Part shown: positions 22,795-33,760 of the stretch, one piece after another
How the letters are laid out: every line of letters starts with the position of its first letter
Position numbering within the stretch: position 1 is the first letter of the stretch
Origin: Harmonia axyridis
Taxonomy: Eukaryota > Arthropoda > Insecta > Coleoptera > Coccinellidae
Direction of reading: 5' to 3'
DNA: 64,000 nucleotides
Assembly: GCF_914767665.1 (NCBI RefSeq)
Contig: NC_059503.1
Coordinates: 23,188,001 to 23,252,000, forward strand
Made by a program: the position numbers and the translations under genes
The notes under the pieces: generated by a model
Seen by the model: only the letters and a program-made list of their open reading frames with translations
What the model was told of the DNA's origin: nothing
The model's database searches: none

Positions 22795-25500
22795 AGTTAT
22801 CGAAACACCGATTATTTTGCTTCATTCTGTGTTTTCCGGAAGTAACAGATTACTTCCCACCCCAGTTAGAAATTGCGGGTTGTCCTTAATTCACGTTCTT
22901 CCTCGATATCTCTTAAAATTTTCATTTTAGATAAAGGGATCCCTTAAGTAACCCCCTTCTTTTCAAACGTAGAATTGACTGAAAGAATAAAAAAGGTTGT
23001 CATTTGAAAATCTTGACTTCTAATGAACTTGAGTTGTACAAATTCATTATCATGTCGTAAACACCCTGTACATTTTTGTTCAAACCACATATAATCTCAT
23101 AAAACTACGTATGGAAGAATCCAAAATTAAAAATATTCTCTTGAAAGAACTTCTTCTGCAGAAATATTAAAAAACCAACCAATTTTTTCATAAGAATCCT
23201 ATTAACTTATGAACCGTTGAGTTTTCACCCAAGTTATCATATTGATGAAATTGTTATCAAAAAAGCAATCATATGACGCAATAATATACTGGGTGTGCCA
23301 TTTGAAATAAGAAAGTAGTAGTCTGTTTCCGGAATAACTGTAAGTTAAAGAGGTCTGAAAATGTATTAGGGTGAAAGATCGTTGTCTTCAACCCCAACAT
23401 ACAAATTTTCAGCAAAAAATTATGATTAGTTCTCCATAAACGTCTGATATGCCATCGTGGTGAATCACCCTGTATAACAATCTGATAGGTAGATGTAATA
23501 TTATTTTTGCTCCACGTTAGACACCTTTTTAACAACGAAGTAACATCCCTAGTATTCAATGGACACTGTGTATAACTTTTTGAAAAAAAAAAACTTATAC
23601 TCATCAGATTCAGACAAAACTTAAAAATTTATTCGATTTTATATCATAAATCTTAAATTCATTATTGCGTCCAAATTATCTATTATTCACTTAACGATTT
23701 ATGTATATAAAAATTGATGAAGGATGATTCATAGAAATACTTCACAAAACAAAAAAAAAGCAAAAACTTTTCTAGGTAAATAACCTCATGTGTAGTGATA
23801 ATTGGTCAAATCATGCCTTGCGGTATTAAAACTATTAATCATCATTTAGAATAGGTATATCTACGAAAAGCAAAATCGCTATTACCAATTTTAAATGAAG
23901 ATGTATTATTTTCGCATCAATTCAGCTGTTCTCCCTAGTTCGAAAACCAATAGGAAAGGAAGATTTTTTTTTGAGCATCATCATTTATTTGAAACCTTCA
24001 TCATTTTATTGAACTTATCAGAAACGAAAATGAGCTTTTTCTAATATTTCATGTGCAAAACTTTTTTGGGCCAAAATGATCAGAACCATAAAGAATTCAG
24101 CAGAATATTGGAAGTGAAATACCTAATATTTCTGTGACAACATATCCGATTGTGATGAGATTCTGCGTGTATATTCAACATAATAAGTTTAACCTCCGTG
24201 CGAAATTTTATGTTGATAGCGTCATCAGAACCATAGAAAAGTCTAGTAGAATATCGAAAAAAAATTTTCCGTGATCTTGCGAAAATATAAGAAAAAAAAT
24301 TTAAGGCATCATGCAAAATTTCATATTAATGGTGTCTTTAGAAAATTCTAACAAAATATTGAAAAAAAATGAGGAAAGCACTAAATCAGGAGTTTGTGGT
24401 GCCCTTTCATTCAAGAGCTAATTCCAAACTTGATTGTTTGTAATACAGTTCTGTGGTCTCCGAAATGTGAGCGCTTGACAACTCCCGACACCAAGACAGT
24501 GCTTTATTTGAAATTTGATGTTGCTCTCCATCCATAAATCGTACTCTTTCTTTCTATTCTTCCAATTATGTATGGATGATTGTATGCATAGATTTCTGAA
24601 TAAAGATTTGTTATTAGAGAAAAACGTTGCTGATGGGTGTGACTTGAAAATGTACGAGAATTGTAAGAGTTAAAGCTTTCACAATGAAGTACTAACACAC
24701 AGACAGACTTTACAAAAATTACTCAGAATGGTCTGAAATGCATTTGTGACCGAAAATTTTGAAATCAAGGAACAAAAATGTTTTTTTTTACCGAAAGTGA
24801 TCACAATGGTTCCTCTATCTTGGATTAACTTCGAAGCAAAATCATACTCATAATAATAATGTTTTTTAAAGTTCCTAGAATACCAGATGGTAGCTTGGTG
24901 GTTAGCGCTTCTGACTGACACCGAGGAGTTCGTAATATATATGAATATATTCATATTTTTATTACGCGTGATTCACGTATTTAATAGGATGGAATAGATG
25001 ACATCTTTTGAACAAGTAATGAATAAGTATCATGCCAAATTATTTTGGCAAACGTTATAATACAATGAACGTTTTGTATTCAGAAAAGTCAATTACACTT
25101 CGAGGACAAGAATCATCTCCAATTCCCGTACATAATTCACCAAGGTTCCCCGGACAAAAGTGTTTTCAAGCTCGGATCCCGTCAGCACTTCTAACGCATT
25201 TTTCCAACGAGCCTTCCATCAAACCTGTCCGATTGAAATAATTCGTCGATACTGATCGTTTTTGACGCCCCGGGCCATATCATTATTTTGACCAGTCAAA
25301 TATATTATTAAGCTAAGCCAAATAAATTACTTCTCCACATTATAAATATGCATGAATAGGTAATTTCGATTCATTCATAAGTTTGTGTTGTAACCTTCGA
25401 AAGAAAACGTTTAGACATTGGGATTCAACCTTCAATTTTCTCTCCACTAAATAATCTGACACCTGTAATTTAACGCCCATGTAAGCGCTATGCAGTCAGG
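22795..25500. other. Intergenic with low-grade repeats
   Basis: No gene is supported. Loosely repeated phrases (atcagaaccata, agaatattg, gaaattttat or gaaatttcat) recur at 24075-24365 and again near 40310-40370, so a diverged repeat family is likely. A partial tRNA-like head (tagcttggtggttagcgctt) lies at 24893-24912. It has an A-box shape but no T arm, and may be a SINE fragment. Confidence 0.35.
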
Positions 25501-25519
25501 AATCACTTAATCGTGATAG

Positions 25520-25790
25520 GAATTAAGTGTGAGTTTGTTTTGAAATGTTGGTGTTTCCTGATGGACCGACCATCTGGTCAGTGACTTGCTTTTGGCGTGG
25601 ATTGGAATTAATTCGTATCTTCAAATTAGGGAGAAATGGGCTATTCAAGATGGAAATTTCTGTTGTGAAAATTGAGAGAGAATTAGGAATTTTTATATTT
25701 AGGTGCCAATTGGCAATTGATAACATCTGTCGTTTTCGATAACAAGTTTATGAAGAAATAAGACATCAATTCTTAAGTTTGAAGTGCTAA
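25520..25790 (+). repeat. Dispersed repeat S, copy 1
   Basis: This is an approximate direct copy of 27720-28010: both begin gagtttgttttgaaatg and share tgacttgcttttggcgt and gaattcttaag-type blocks through to aactcttcaagtaa. The frames on both strands (25523-25742) are overlapping and not supported as genes. Confidence 0.7.
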
Positions 25791-25941
25791 CTATTTAAAT
25801 AACTCTTCAAGTAACTTACACTGAGTCCGTAAAGTATGAAACAAATTCATTTCTACCTAAACAGACCATTTTAAGAAATAATCCTGAAACACGTCGATTT
25901 TTGATTTTAATTTACCGTATTTTAAAATGATGATCTAATGT

Positions 25942-27104
25942 GTGCATCCCATTTTGGGTGAGACTGCCAGGTTTCTCGCTTGTTATTTAAGATAGAGCCT
26001 TGCGGTTTTCACGTTCCTGTCCTACTTTTTCGTGAAACTCAAGTTGGTCTAATCAGATTTTGGATAACTGTTTCCGTTCAAGAGATACAGGGCGATTTTG
26101 GAAATTGATACTTTTCGGACCCCTCCATTATCTCCGAAGTTATTAGGAATAATGCTGAAGTAAAAACTACGTCTGAATCAGAATTCTGCGTAGAATCCAG
26201 TGGCATACTCAATATTTTTTTTCGGGGTATGGTTTTGAAGATTCAACACAAACTTATGTTTTTTTTAATGGAACACCATGTGTATCATTACTTCGTTGAA
26301 TTCGTTATTTTTTTCCCTTCAAAATGATATATGACACTATGTAGGTAGGATGTTCAGAAATGTTAAAAAAACACTAAAACATCAAATAATGATGATTTTT
26401 CGTTAATGGGCAATGGATTTCCCATAGAAAAGAAGAATCAATAATGATAACAATAATTTATAGCGATGACAGCTAGATCAGATTGGTTTTTTCCCTCCAA
26501 TGCCTACTTGATAAAACAAGGCTCCCAAATGCATAGTAGCCATAATAACAACAAGGATGTTTATGTCATCAATGACCTACTACTTTTGAAAATCGAAAGT
26601 AATAATCCTCTCCTTGAAACATAGAAAATTCATGGCCCATTTACAAAAACTCATCATTATTTGATGTTTTAGTGTTTTTTTAACATTTCTGAACATCCTA
26701 CCTACATAGTGTCATATATCATTTTGAAGGGAAAAAAATAACGAATTCAACGAAGTAATGATACACATGGTGTTCCATTAAAAAAAACATAAGTTTGTGT
26801 TGAATCTTCAAAACCATACCCCGAAAAAAAATATTGAGTATGCCACTGGATTCTACGCAGAATTCTGATTCAGACGTAGTTTTTACTTCAGCATTATTCC
26901 TAATAACTTCGGAGATAATGGAGGGGTCCGAAAAGTATCAATTTCCAAAATCGCCCTGTATCTCTTGAACGGAAAAAGTTATGCAGATTCTGATTAGACC
27001 AACTTGAGTTTCACGAAAAAGTAGGACAGGAACGTGAAAACCGCAAGGCTCTATCTTAAATAACAAGCGAGAAACCTGGCTGTCTCACCCAAAATGGGAT
27101 GCAC
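25942..27104. repeat. Long palindrome, 454-bp arms with 255-bp spacer
   Basis: The left arm 25942-26395 and right arm 26651-27104 are reverse complements of equal length with only a few mismatches (for example at gagactgccagg and near gataactgtttcc). The ends are gtgcatccc and gggatgcac. The spacer 26396-26650 is unique. The core gtagaatccagtggc is shared with the foldback at 11.2-11.9 kb. The near identity of the arms means recent formation or gene conversion between them. A transcript would fold into a long double-stranded RNA. Confidence 0.9.
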
Positions 27105-27105
27105 T

Positions 27106-27376
27106 GTACAGGGTGAATTACTTCCGAGTAATGTGGTCACCGTCATTTTTTTTAATAGAACACCCACATTTTGTCTCAATTTTCCGATTATTTTAGCTGA
27201 GCTGATTCCAAAAATGTATCACATGTTGATTCCAATTGGTACAGGAAGGACAAATATACAATAGTTTTGTGTATGCTCATAAAGTAACGCGTAACATTCT
27301 TGATTCGTTAAATTAACAAAATTATCAAAACTACTCATTGTCTAGCGGCAATTGGTTTGAATGTAACACCCTGTAG
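27106..27376. mobile_element. Small element with TACAGGGTG termini
   Basis: The left end tacagggtg (27107-27115) is matched by caccctgta (27367-27375) in inverse orientation. No coding sequence. Similar termini occur at 11093, 19220, 23062, 23465, 37583 and 42711, suggesting a common short-repeat family in this genome. Confidence 0.45.
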
Positions 27377-27415
27377 TTTGTTACATTTTTAGATTAATTA
27401 AATAATAATAATAAA

Positions 27416-27710
27416 ATCAGTATATTTGAATGATAATTCGACTTTCGGAGGGTAGGTGAATAGAATCGTGATGATCCCTGATAGTAAATTAGTTCCCTTT
27501 CAACATTAACTTTCTACATTTGATTCTGGGAGAAGCGTTTCCTCGGTAGCTCAGTTGGTGAGAGCACTGGACTAGTGTTTCGAAGGTTGCGGGTTTGAGT
27601 CCCTCTCGAGGAAGTACTTTTTCCGGAATTCAAAATTTTCTGTCATGCCAATATATATTATCCTAATTATTTTCAGATGAAAAATCATTATTTCAAATTC
27701 GAATTTCCTT
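27416..27710 (+). repeat. tRNA-bearing repeat T, copy 1
   Basis: Bases 27416-27710 are closely similar to 28289-28620, including the flanks (tatatttgaatgataattcg upstream, ttattttcagatgaaaaatc downstream) and the tRNA-like core. The shared flanks show that a larger segment was duplicated, as in a tRNA-derived SINE or a local segmental copy. Repeat S follows directly. Confidence 0.7.
27540..27613 (+). tRNA. tRNA-like sequence, anticodon AGT (Thr-like), probably pseudo
   Basis: A 74-nt cloverleaf can be drawn. The acceptor is TCCTCGG with TCGAGGA (one G-T pair), the D stem GCTC with GAGC, the loop AGTTGGTGA, and the T arm GCGGG with CCCTC (one mismatch). The anticodon arm CTGGA with TTCGA pairs poorly (one mismatch and two wobbles). 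The loop CTAGTGT puts AGT at 27574-27576. The weak anticodon stem and repeat context favour a tRNA-derived element over a working tRNA. Confidence 0.45.
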
Positions 27711-27719
27711 CCATTTTCA

Positions 27720-28010
27720 TTTTAAGTGAGAGTTTGTTTTGAAATGTAGGTGTTTCCTGATGGGCCATCTGGTCAGTGACTTGCTTTTGGCGTCGATTGG
27801 AATTGATTCGTATCTTCAAATTAGGGAGAAATAAGATATTCGAGCTTGAAATTTCTGTTGTGAAAATTGAGAGAGTCTAGAATTTTGATATTTAGGTGCC
27901 AATTGGGAGTTGATAACATCTATGGGTTTTCGGTTAAGACAACAAGTTTATAAAGAGAGAAGACATCAATTCTTAAGTTTGAAGTGCTTACTATTTGAAG
28001 AACTCTTCAA
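27720..28010 (+). repeat. Dispersed repeat S, copy 2
   Basis: Second copy of the segment at 25520-25790, here joined to the 3' side of tRNA-bearing repeat T. Confidence 0.7.
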
Positions 28011-28288
28011 GTAATTTATATCAATTTCTTTGGATATTATCTGAAGACTAGCAGTATCAACGAATAATAGAAAAATTCTGTTTTTGAGTGTTCGAATAAG
28101 TGAATCTCTTACCTATTTATTGGTTGATTTTTAACCTCAACATTTTGTTGATCAGTACTTGTAGAAAATTCACTTTGACTAGCTGATAATGTCGTTCCAG
28201 ATGTTCTACACGACATTTCAGGAGCTTGTTTTGTAGTCAAACTGTATTTTTCATCTTTGTTATCATTCTTATATGAATTAGTATGTTT

Positions 28289-28620
28289 CAATATATTTGA
28301 ATGATAATTCGAATTTCGGAGGATAGGTGAATAGAATCGTGATGATCACCGATAGTGAATAGGTTCCCTCTCAACATTAACTTTTTACTAACATTTGATT
28401 CTGGAGGAAGCGGTTCCCCAATATGCGGTTGGAACTTTCAGCTTCCTCGATAGCTCAGTTGGTAAAAGTGCTGGACTAATGATTTAGAGGTTGCGGGCTC
28501 TATTCCCGCTCGTGGACGTACTTTTTCGGGATTTAAAAATCGTCTGTCATGGCAATATATATTCTCTTAATTATTTTCAGACGAAAAATCATTATTTAAA
28601 ATTCGAATTTCCTTCCATTT
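28289..28620 (+). repeat. tRNA-bearing repeat T, copy 2
   Basis: Second copy of 27416-27710, with an extra 25-30 bp (around ccccaatatgcggttggaac) before the tRNA-like core. Similarity ends near 28620, where copy 1 goes on into repeat S. Confidence 0.7.
28444..28517 (+). tRNA. tRNA-like sequence, anticodon AAT (Ile-like), probably pseudo
   Basis: The acceptor is TCCTCGA with TCGTGGA (one T-T mismatch), D stem GCTC with AAGT, anticodon stem CTGGA with TTTAG (two wobbles), anticodon AAT at 28478-28480, and a perfect T stem GCGGG with CCCGC. The D-stem and acceptor defects, plus the loop CTCTATT in place of TTCRANN, suggest decay. Confidence 0.45.
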
Positions 28621-28624
28621 TCTC

Positions 28625-30555
28625 GATCTCAAACTTCAAGAATTCTGTTGATTTCAAGGTCAAGTAAAATTTTTGAATAAAGGTTATACATTTTTTGGAT
28701 AATGTTAATCCTCTTAGAAAATTAACAACATTTTGTTTTTTTCGATATTGCCATAAAATGAATTCCTCTACTGATAATAAGCGTTTTATGTTTTAGATGG
28801 TCATGATAAAGTACCCTTAATTTATTTCTTATAGAATTATTTATTTTTGTCTTCGATATGAACATTTTCGAAAATAAAACAAGTTTATTGGTAGTTGACA
28901 CCGCGATAATAAATCTTATCACATGCCGAATTTTGTAATTGTTACCACTAGAAACAAATGTATAATTTTGAATTTTAGATTCAATATTCTTTAGTATTAT
29001 TATTTATCTCATTTATTCCTCCTTATTATTATATATATAATCTGTATCCCATTTGTTACCTTTCGGTGTATGTTCATTATCTACATTTTCTAATTTAACA
29101 ATAACTTAAGCTCCTTATTATTGTGTCCCGTTAATTGGTGCATCTATCAACGGTTTTAAGCATTAAAACACTTCATATCCCCACAACGATTCATTTTATG
29201 CCAAAAACGAAAAGGCCAAATGTTTTGTGTTATTCTTGAAGATTAATATTCTGCAACGAAAAATCTACATTACTCATTCGAAAAATCCACTTGACCTTGA
29301 AATCAAACTCCAAGGTCACATTGAATGTCTGCATTCAATGCCCTCTGAAGACTAAGGATCTTTGTTTTCAAACATTTTTAGATCCAAGCTCTTCCCAAGG
29401 AGTTATTTCGGTGGATCTTTCGAAATTGGTCATTCTGTATATTGAATAAATAGATCTGAAAAGGACTGAACTAAAAATTTTTAAAACGAATTTTTTGATT
29501 ATTTTTGAACGGTTTCAAACAGAACTGAATAAAACTGGTTTTTATCATCAAAACTAATGTAAGAATAAGGAAAACACACAGTCGTTAGCTTTTGAACGTT
29601 CGTTTATGCATGCGCCATTTGCGGCCTTGGAAACAACACCTTACACGTCAGTCTCTGACCTGGCGCATAGATGGCTCCACCAGTACCATATAACTTTTTT
29701 TTCATAAGTATAAGAAGCTTCAAAAGATTCCTATCGAAATTTCGGAACATAGCATTAAGTCTGGACCGAGATATTGAAGGTTAAATGACACTACATTTTT
29801 TATTGCCTGAAAAATGATCAAAAACGGTTTTCGTGTATTAACAGAACACTATTATTTGAAGGAAAAAAATGTTTTTATTAGTTAGGCTTGGACTTATTGG
29901 GTGAAGTGTTAACTATATTCAGTTATGTTGTCTCTAAGGGCGCAATTGTCACAAGAATGAAAGCGAAGGTTATATAGGGACAAACTCGTAATTTCTGATG
30001 AATTATACTCTACGGACTATTCCCAAGCAGAGGAAATTCAAAAAAATTGTCTGATGAATTGGAGAAAGCGATAAAACCCTGTCATCTGGTCAAATTCCAT
30101 TTGGCCTTATTATTCAGTCAGAATGCCATAAAATACGAAATATAACGGCACACTCGGAATGAACCTAAGGTCCTTTCGATAATAATAATAATAACAATGA
30201 CGGATAAAAACGATGCACAATGATAGGGGACGCCCCCATCTTTCCTGTGAGATCAGAACCTCGATAAGGAAAGGAGATTTATGACAGATATATAAAGCTG
30301 AATAAATAAGCACAGTTTGCAGTGCGAATGAGTCGGATTTCTAGAAATAAATATATGGGCAGGTTTTTCAAAAATTCTTGAACCTGCCGTCAGTAACAAT
30401 TATTTTCAATTGATGGGGAATTTTACGCTTTCATTCATTGTGATTAATCTATAAAAACAGTTCCATGAAATTTTTCACTAGGTACTGTTATGGATCGTCT
30501 TATTTTTTTATTTTTCAATAAAATATTTAATTTGATATGATCATCCAATAACAAC
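28625..30555. other. Intergenic, no gene supported
   Basis: AT-rich with an (aat)n-type run near 30178-30196. No frame, RNA or transposon end that I can support. Confidence 0.4.
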
Positions 30556-30559
30556 AAAA

Positions 30560-30900
30560 AAAATTTGACTTTTCAATATTCTAATTATTTTTCAAGGGGT
30601 TTCTCAGGGTTCCAAAAATCAATTCAAAAAATTAGAAGAATTTAGTTCAAAATGAAAAATTGGAAATGAAACTATTAACTCTAATACCTAATTAAATCTA
30701 AAATTACTTACCTAAAAACTTTCAATCTTCAAACAAACTTCAAACTTAATTAATTAGTTATATGACGGCTTCTCTTTCTATATTTTATGATTATTATTTG
30801 ATAACTTGATTCTAGTGATATTATCTATACTATTTTTTTTACTGACTATAAATTGATTATTGAAAAAAATTCATAACACAATCTGCCAAAATTTGTATAC
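30560..30900 (-). repeat. Partial copy of the array unit (upstream part), minus strand
   Basis: Read on the minus strand, it matches the long-unit region 47400-47850 that lies upstream of ORF1: for example tttcaatcttcaaacaaact is the inverse of the gtttgaagatggaaaatttt region, and ttatctatactattttttttac matches the inverse of about 47445-47520. It is the start of a third, mostly lost, unit downstream of copy A. Confidence 0.7.
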
Positions 30901-31299
30901 TTATATTTGAAAAAGATTTGAAAATTTCCGCAAATGGAAAAAATTTTAACTTATTTCCATTTTCCTTTCTCTTGTACTCATTTTTTTCTCTCCTTATCCT
31001 CCTCTTTAATTTTCTAACATTATCTTTTTTTCCAAAAATATTCTTTGAAAATTTTTGGATGAAATGTTCTAATATTCTTGCAAAACTTTTGTTTTCATTC
31101 CAATTTTTTTGTATTTTTAAGCATTAAAATTGATTATGTCTCCGTAGGACTGATATTTTCATTCTGTCCATTAGAGATGTTTATCTCAAAAATTTCACCG
31201 AGATATCGATATCAAGGATAAAAGCATCAAATCCTAAATTGAAGAATAAGATTCAATAGAGAATTTCAAAATGAAGAGTTCATTGAAAATTTCTAATGA

Positions 31300-31640
31300 A
31301 AACTATATTCAGTAGAAAACATCATGCAAACATATACAGAAATATCATAAAGACAAATTAAAATTAATTCAACAATTGAAACAAATGAAAATCTATATAC
31401 AGTAGAAAACATCATGCAAATATATACAGAAATATCATAAAGACAAATTTAAATTAATTCAACAATTGAAACAAATGAAAATCTATATACAGTAGAAAAC
31501 ATCATGCAAATATAAACAGAAATATCATAAAGACAAATTAAAATTAATTCAACAATTGAAACAAATGAAAATCTATATACAGTAGAAAACATCATGCAAA
31601 TATAAACAGAAATATCATAAAGACAAATTAAAATTAATTC
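31300..31640. repeat. 90-bp minisatellite, about four copies
   Basis: The phrase atcatgcaaa recurs at 31321, 31411, 31501 and 31591, a period of exactly 90 bp, with near-identical intervening sequence. It lies in the 3' flank of copy A's ORF2. Since 90 is a multiple of three, a spurious minus-strand frame with a 30-residue repeat results (31449-31652). Array units hold a single copy of the equivalent segment. Confidence 0.9.
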
Positions 31641-32162
31641 ATAATTGGTCATACTTTATGAAAGAACTATTTGTTTTTAACCAATCTGCCATTGATTCTA
31701 TCGTTTCATCATTATAGTATTCTTTTGCACGATCGGGTGAGGTGTGGTAGAAATAATGTTTTCTGGGTAGAATCACATTCTCTTGTTTCAAGGACACATC
31801 ATACTGGTTAAATTTCATTACCGGAAATCCATTTTTCATCTGGAATACCGGAAATTCAAGCATTCTTCTGAAAAGGTATGCCCTTTGCAAGCATTAATTC
31901 AAATGTTCTTCAGCCAGTTCTTCGCCTCTTCTTCTTTCATTTTCATCCTCAGGACAATTCACACACAAAATACCCAAATTTAAGTCTAGTTGTTTTTTTC
32001 CTGATTATCGTTCTTCTTGATATTAACTATTTCATTTAATTCTTCAACTGAAAGTTTTCTTATATTTCTAATAATGTTTTTGAAATGTTATGTTCTTCTC
32101 ATATTGTTCGAATGATTTTTCAGCTTCGCGAATCCTGTTTTCAATATCAACTTTTTATCCAT
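31639..32162 (-). pseudogene. ORF2 pseudogene, copy A
   Basis: Minus-strand homologue of the 180-codon array protein. The ATG complement is at 32160-32162. The C-terminal half (31639-31890) is open, but the conserved Leu90 codon tta is taa, a frame change occurs in the Lys/Asn-rich region near 31990, and the last codons are lost to an early stop (tga at 31641-31639). Compared with the array ORF2, the C-terminal half shows many more replacement than silent differences by eye, as expected of decay. Not able to make the full protein. Confidence 0.85.
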
Positions 32163-32244
32163 TTTGTTATTTTCGCACATTTTTCAATTTCAAAAAACTA
32201 TGAAACTATTTTCGTGGCAAGTAATCAATGCACAGCCTACTTGA

Positions 32245-32300
32245 TTGAAGTAACTGAACTAACTGAAGTCATTGCTGAATTGCAATTTGTTTATATACCT
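32245..32300 (-). promoter_or_regulatory. Core promoter of copy A ORF2
   Basis: On the minus strand TATATAAA spans 32297-32290 and the initiator TCAGTT has its A at 32264, the same spacing as in the array. The leader then joins straight to acttcaatcaagtaggctg, without the 110-bp segment holding the 12-codon upstream frame in the array units. Confidence 0.55.
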
Positions 32301-32315
32301 TTTCACAAAGGGTCT

Positions 32316-32561
32316 TCAAAGAAAGTCCATTAAGTACCTATTTATCAATTCTAATGGGTGGGGATTAAAAATTTTTTCCTCTGAAAAATGATATGGATTT
32401 GAATCATTTTTAATGTTAGCTACAAAATTTTGAGGAAATTCTGAAATTATGATGTGCAACTCACTTTTAGATATTTTGATAAGTTTCATATACACAGCGA
32501 CGGATTCACCAGCCTGCTGAATATGCTGAAGCCTGTCGCCTTGAAGGGCGACATATAACAT
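32316..32561 (-). pseudogene. ORF1 homologue, copy A
   Basis: An 81-codon minus-strand frame, matching array ORF1 from residue 10 to the end with about seven replacements. The first residues differ (MLYVALQGD in place of MSTFKSYRT) because a small deletion near the start shifts the frame and an upstream ATG is used. Replacement changes outnumber silent ones, so there is no sign of purifying selection on this copy. Confidence 0.5.
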
Positions 32562-33444
32562 ATGACAGAATGATATTATTAATTTTTTATTTTGACTTAA
32601 AAAATTAATGAAAAATAATTATATACACACAAAGAACGAGTTTGGAGAAAATATTTTTTAAGATGTATAACTTAATTAATGATTTTGTTAATTCAAAATC
32701 TCGCAGAAACTTGTATTGTTCTGTAATTCCACTCAAACTGTAAAAACAACATATGATTAAGAAAGGAAATTTATTGTAATGCTTATAGAAATGTTACCTT
32801 CTGAAAAGGTTAGACGTAGTGACTAGTGCGCATAACCGTTATAAAATTTCGACTTTTTAATATCCTAATGACTTTTCCCAAGGTTCCAAAACTGAATTAA
32901 AGAAATTAGAAGAATTTAATTCAAAATGAAAAATTGGAAATGAAACTATTAGCTCTAATACCTTTTTAAATCTAAAATTACTTATCTAAATATTTTCCAT
33001 CTTCAAACGAATTCAAAATTTTTAACCAGCCAATCCCCTTCTGTGGTATATATTTCTCTATGTTTCTGGAGTTAACCTTCATTTTCAATCTGATAACTTA
33101 TAATGTTTAATTATATGACGTCTTCTATTTCTATATTTTCTGATTCAATTGTTGATATTATCTGTACTAATATTATAATCATAGACGAAAACCAAACTAA
33201 TATTATCTATACTATTTTTTTTACTGACTATAAATTTTTGATGAAGAAAAAATCCATAACAGTACATAACTATATTACTAATATTTTTAAAACTTTTAGA
33301 GCATTCGTTCACAGTACAAATCATTTCGACCTAAAGTTTATTATTTTCAAATTTGAGTCGAGTTTTTCTCTCTTTTTGCTTATGCTTCAATCAAGGATTA
33401 GAAGCTGTAGGTTATTTGCGTTTCATTTTTATAGCATTTAATGA

Positions 33445-33760
33445 ATAAGTTTATTTATTTATTTAAATTTTGTTTCGAGTGGAGGACAAGCCTATAAACT
33501 CGAAGGTTATAGATTACTTACATGCATACACAAACTGATGTGGATAAACGAAAATGAAAGCGAAAATACAACACTGAAATATAATATACAAAAAAAAATT
33601 AGGTATAACACCAAAATTCCTCACAGAGAGGACCTCCACCTGTTATAACTGTTTTTTTAACTATTTTCCGAAGTCGATCGCACTACGCTTTCAGGCAGAC
33701 AGTTCCAGTTGTGAAATATACGATTGGGGAGAAAGTGTTGACGTTACATTTCCTTTTTTC
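33445..33760 (-). pseudogene. LINE 3' fragment inserted between two minus-strand units
   Basis: The minus-strand translation gives FLPNRIFHNWNCLPESVV (about 33675-33735), the conserved C-terminal motif of jockey-like non-LTR reverse transcriptases (NR, then WN.LPE.VV). It is followed by an aataaataaataaa tail at the left end (about 33445-33460, seen inverted as tttatttattt). Stops interrupt it. It separates copy B from copy A of the array unit. Confidence 0.7.

Larger units (their letters stand above)
31140..33440 (-). repeat. Degenerate array unit, copy A, minus strand
   Basis: Collinear on the minus strand with the long form of the unit at 45.1-48.1 kb. The block 33325-33440 matches 47280-47360, 32820-33060 matches 47620-47900, then come ORF1, the promoter, ORF2 and its 3' flank to 31140. 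It therefore derives from the long type and not from the short inner units. The left arm of the 76-nt hairpin found in the array is absent here (about 31155-31210). Confidence 0.85.

Noticed and set aside
30918..31127. Phe-rich plus-strand frame, membrane-like
   Set aside because: Low-complexity T-rich DNA gives Phe and Leu runs; it matches noncoding tail of the array unit on the other strand.
31449..31652. Protein with a 30-residue repeat
   Set aside because: It is the 90-bp minisatellite read in an open frame.
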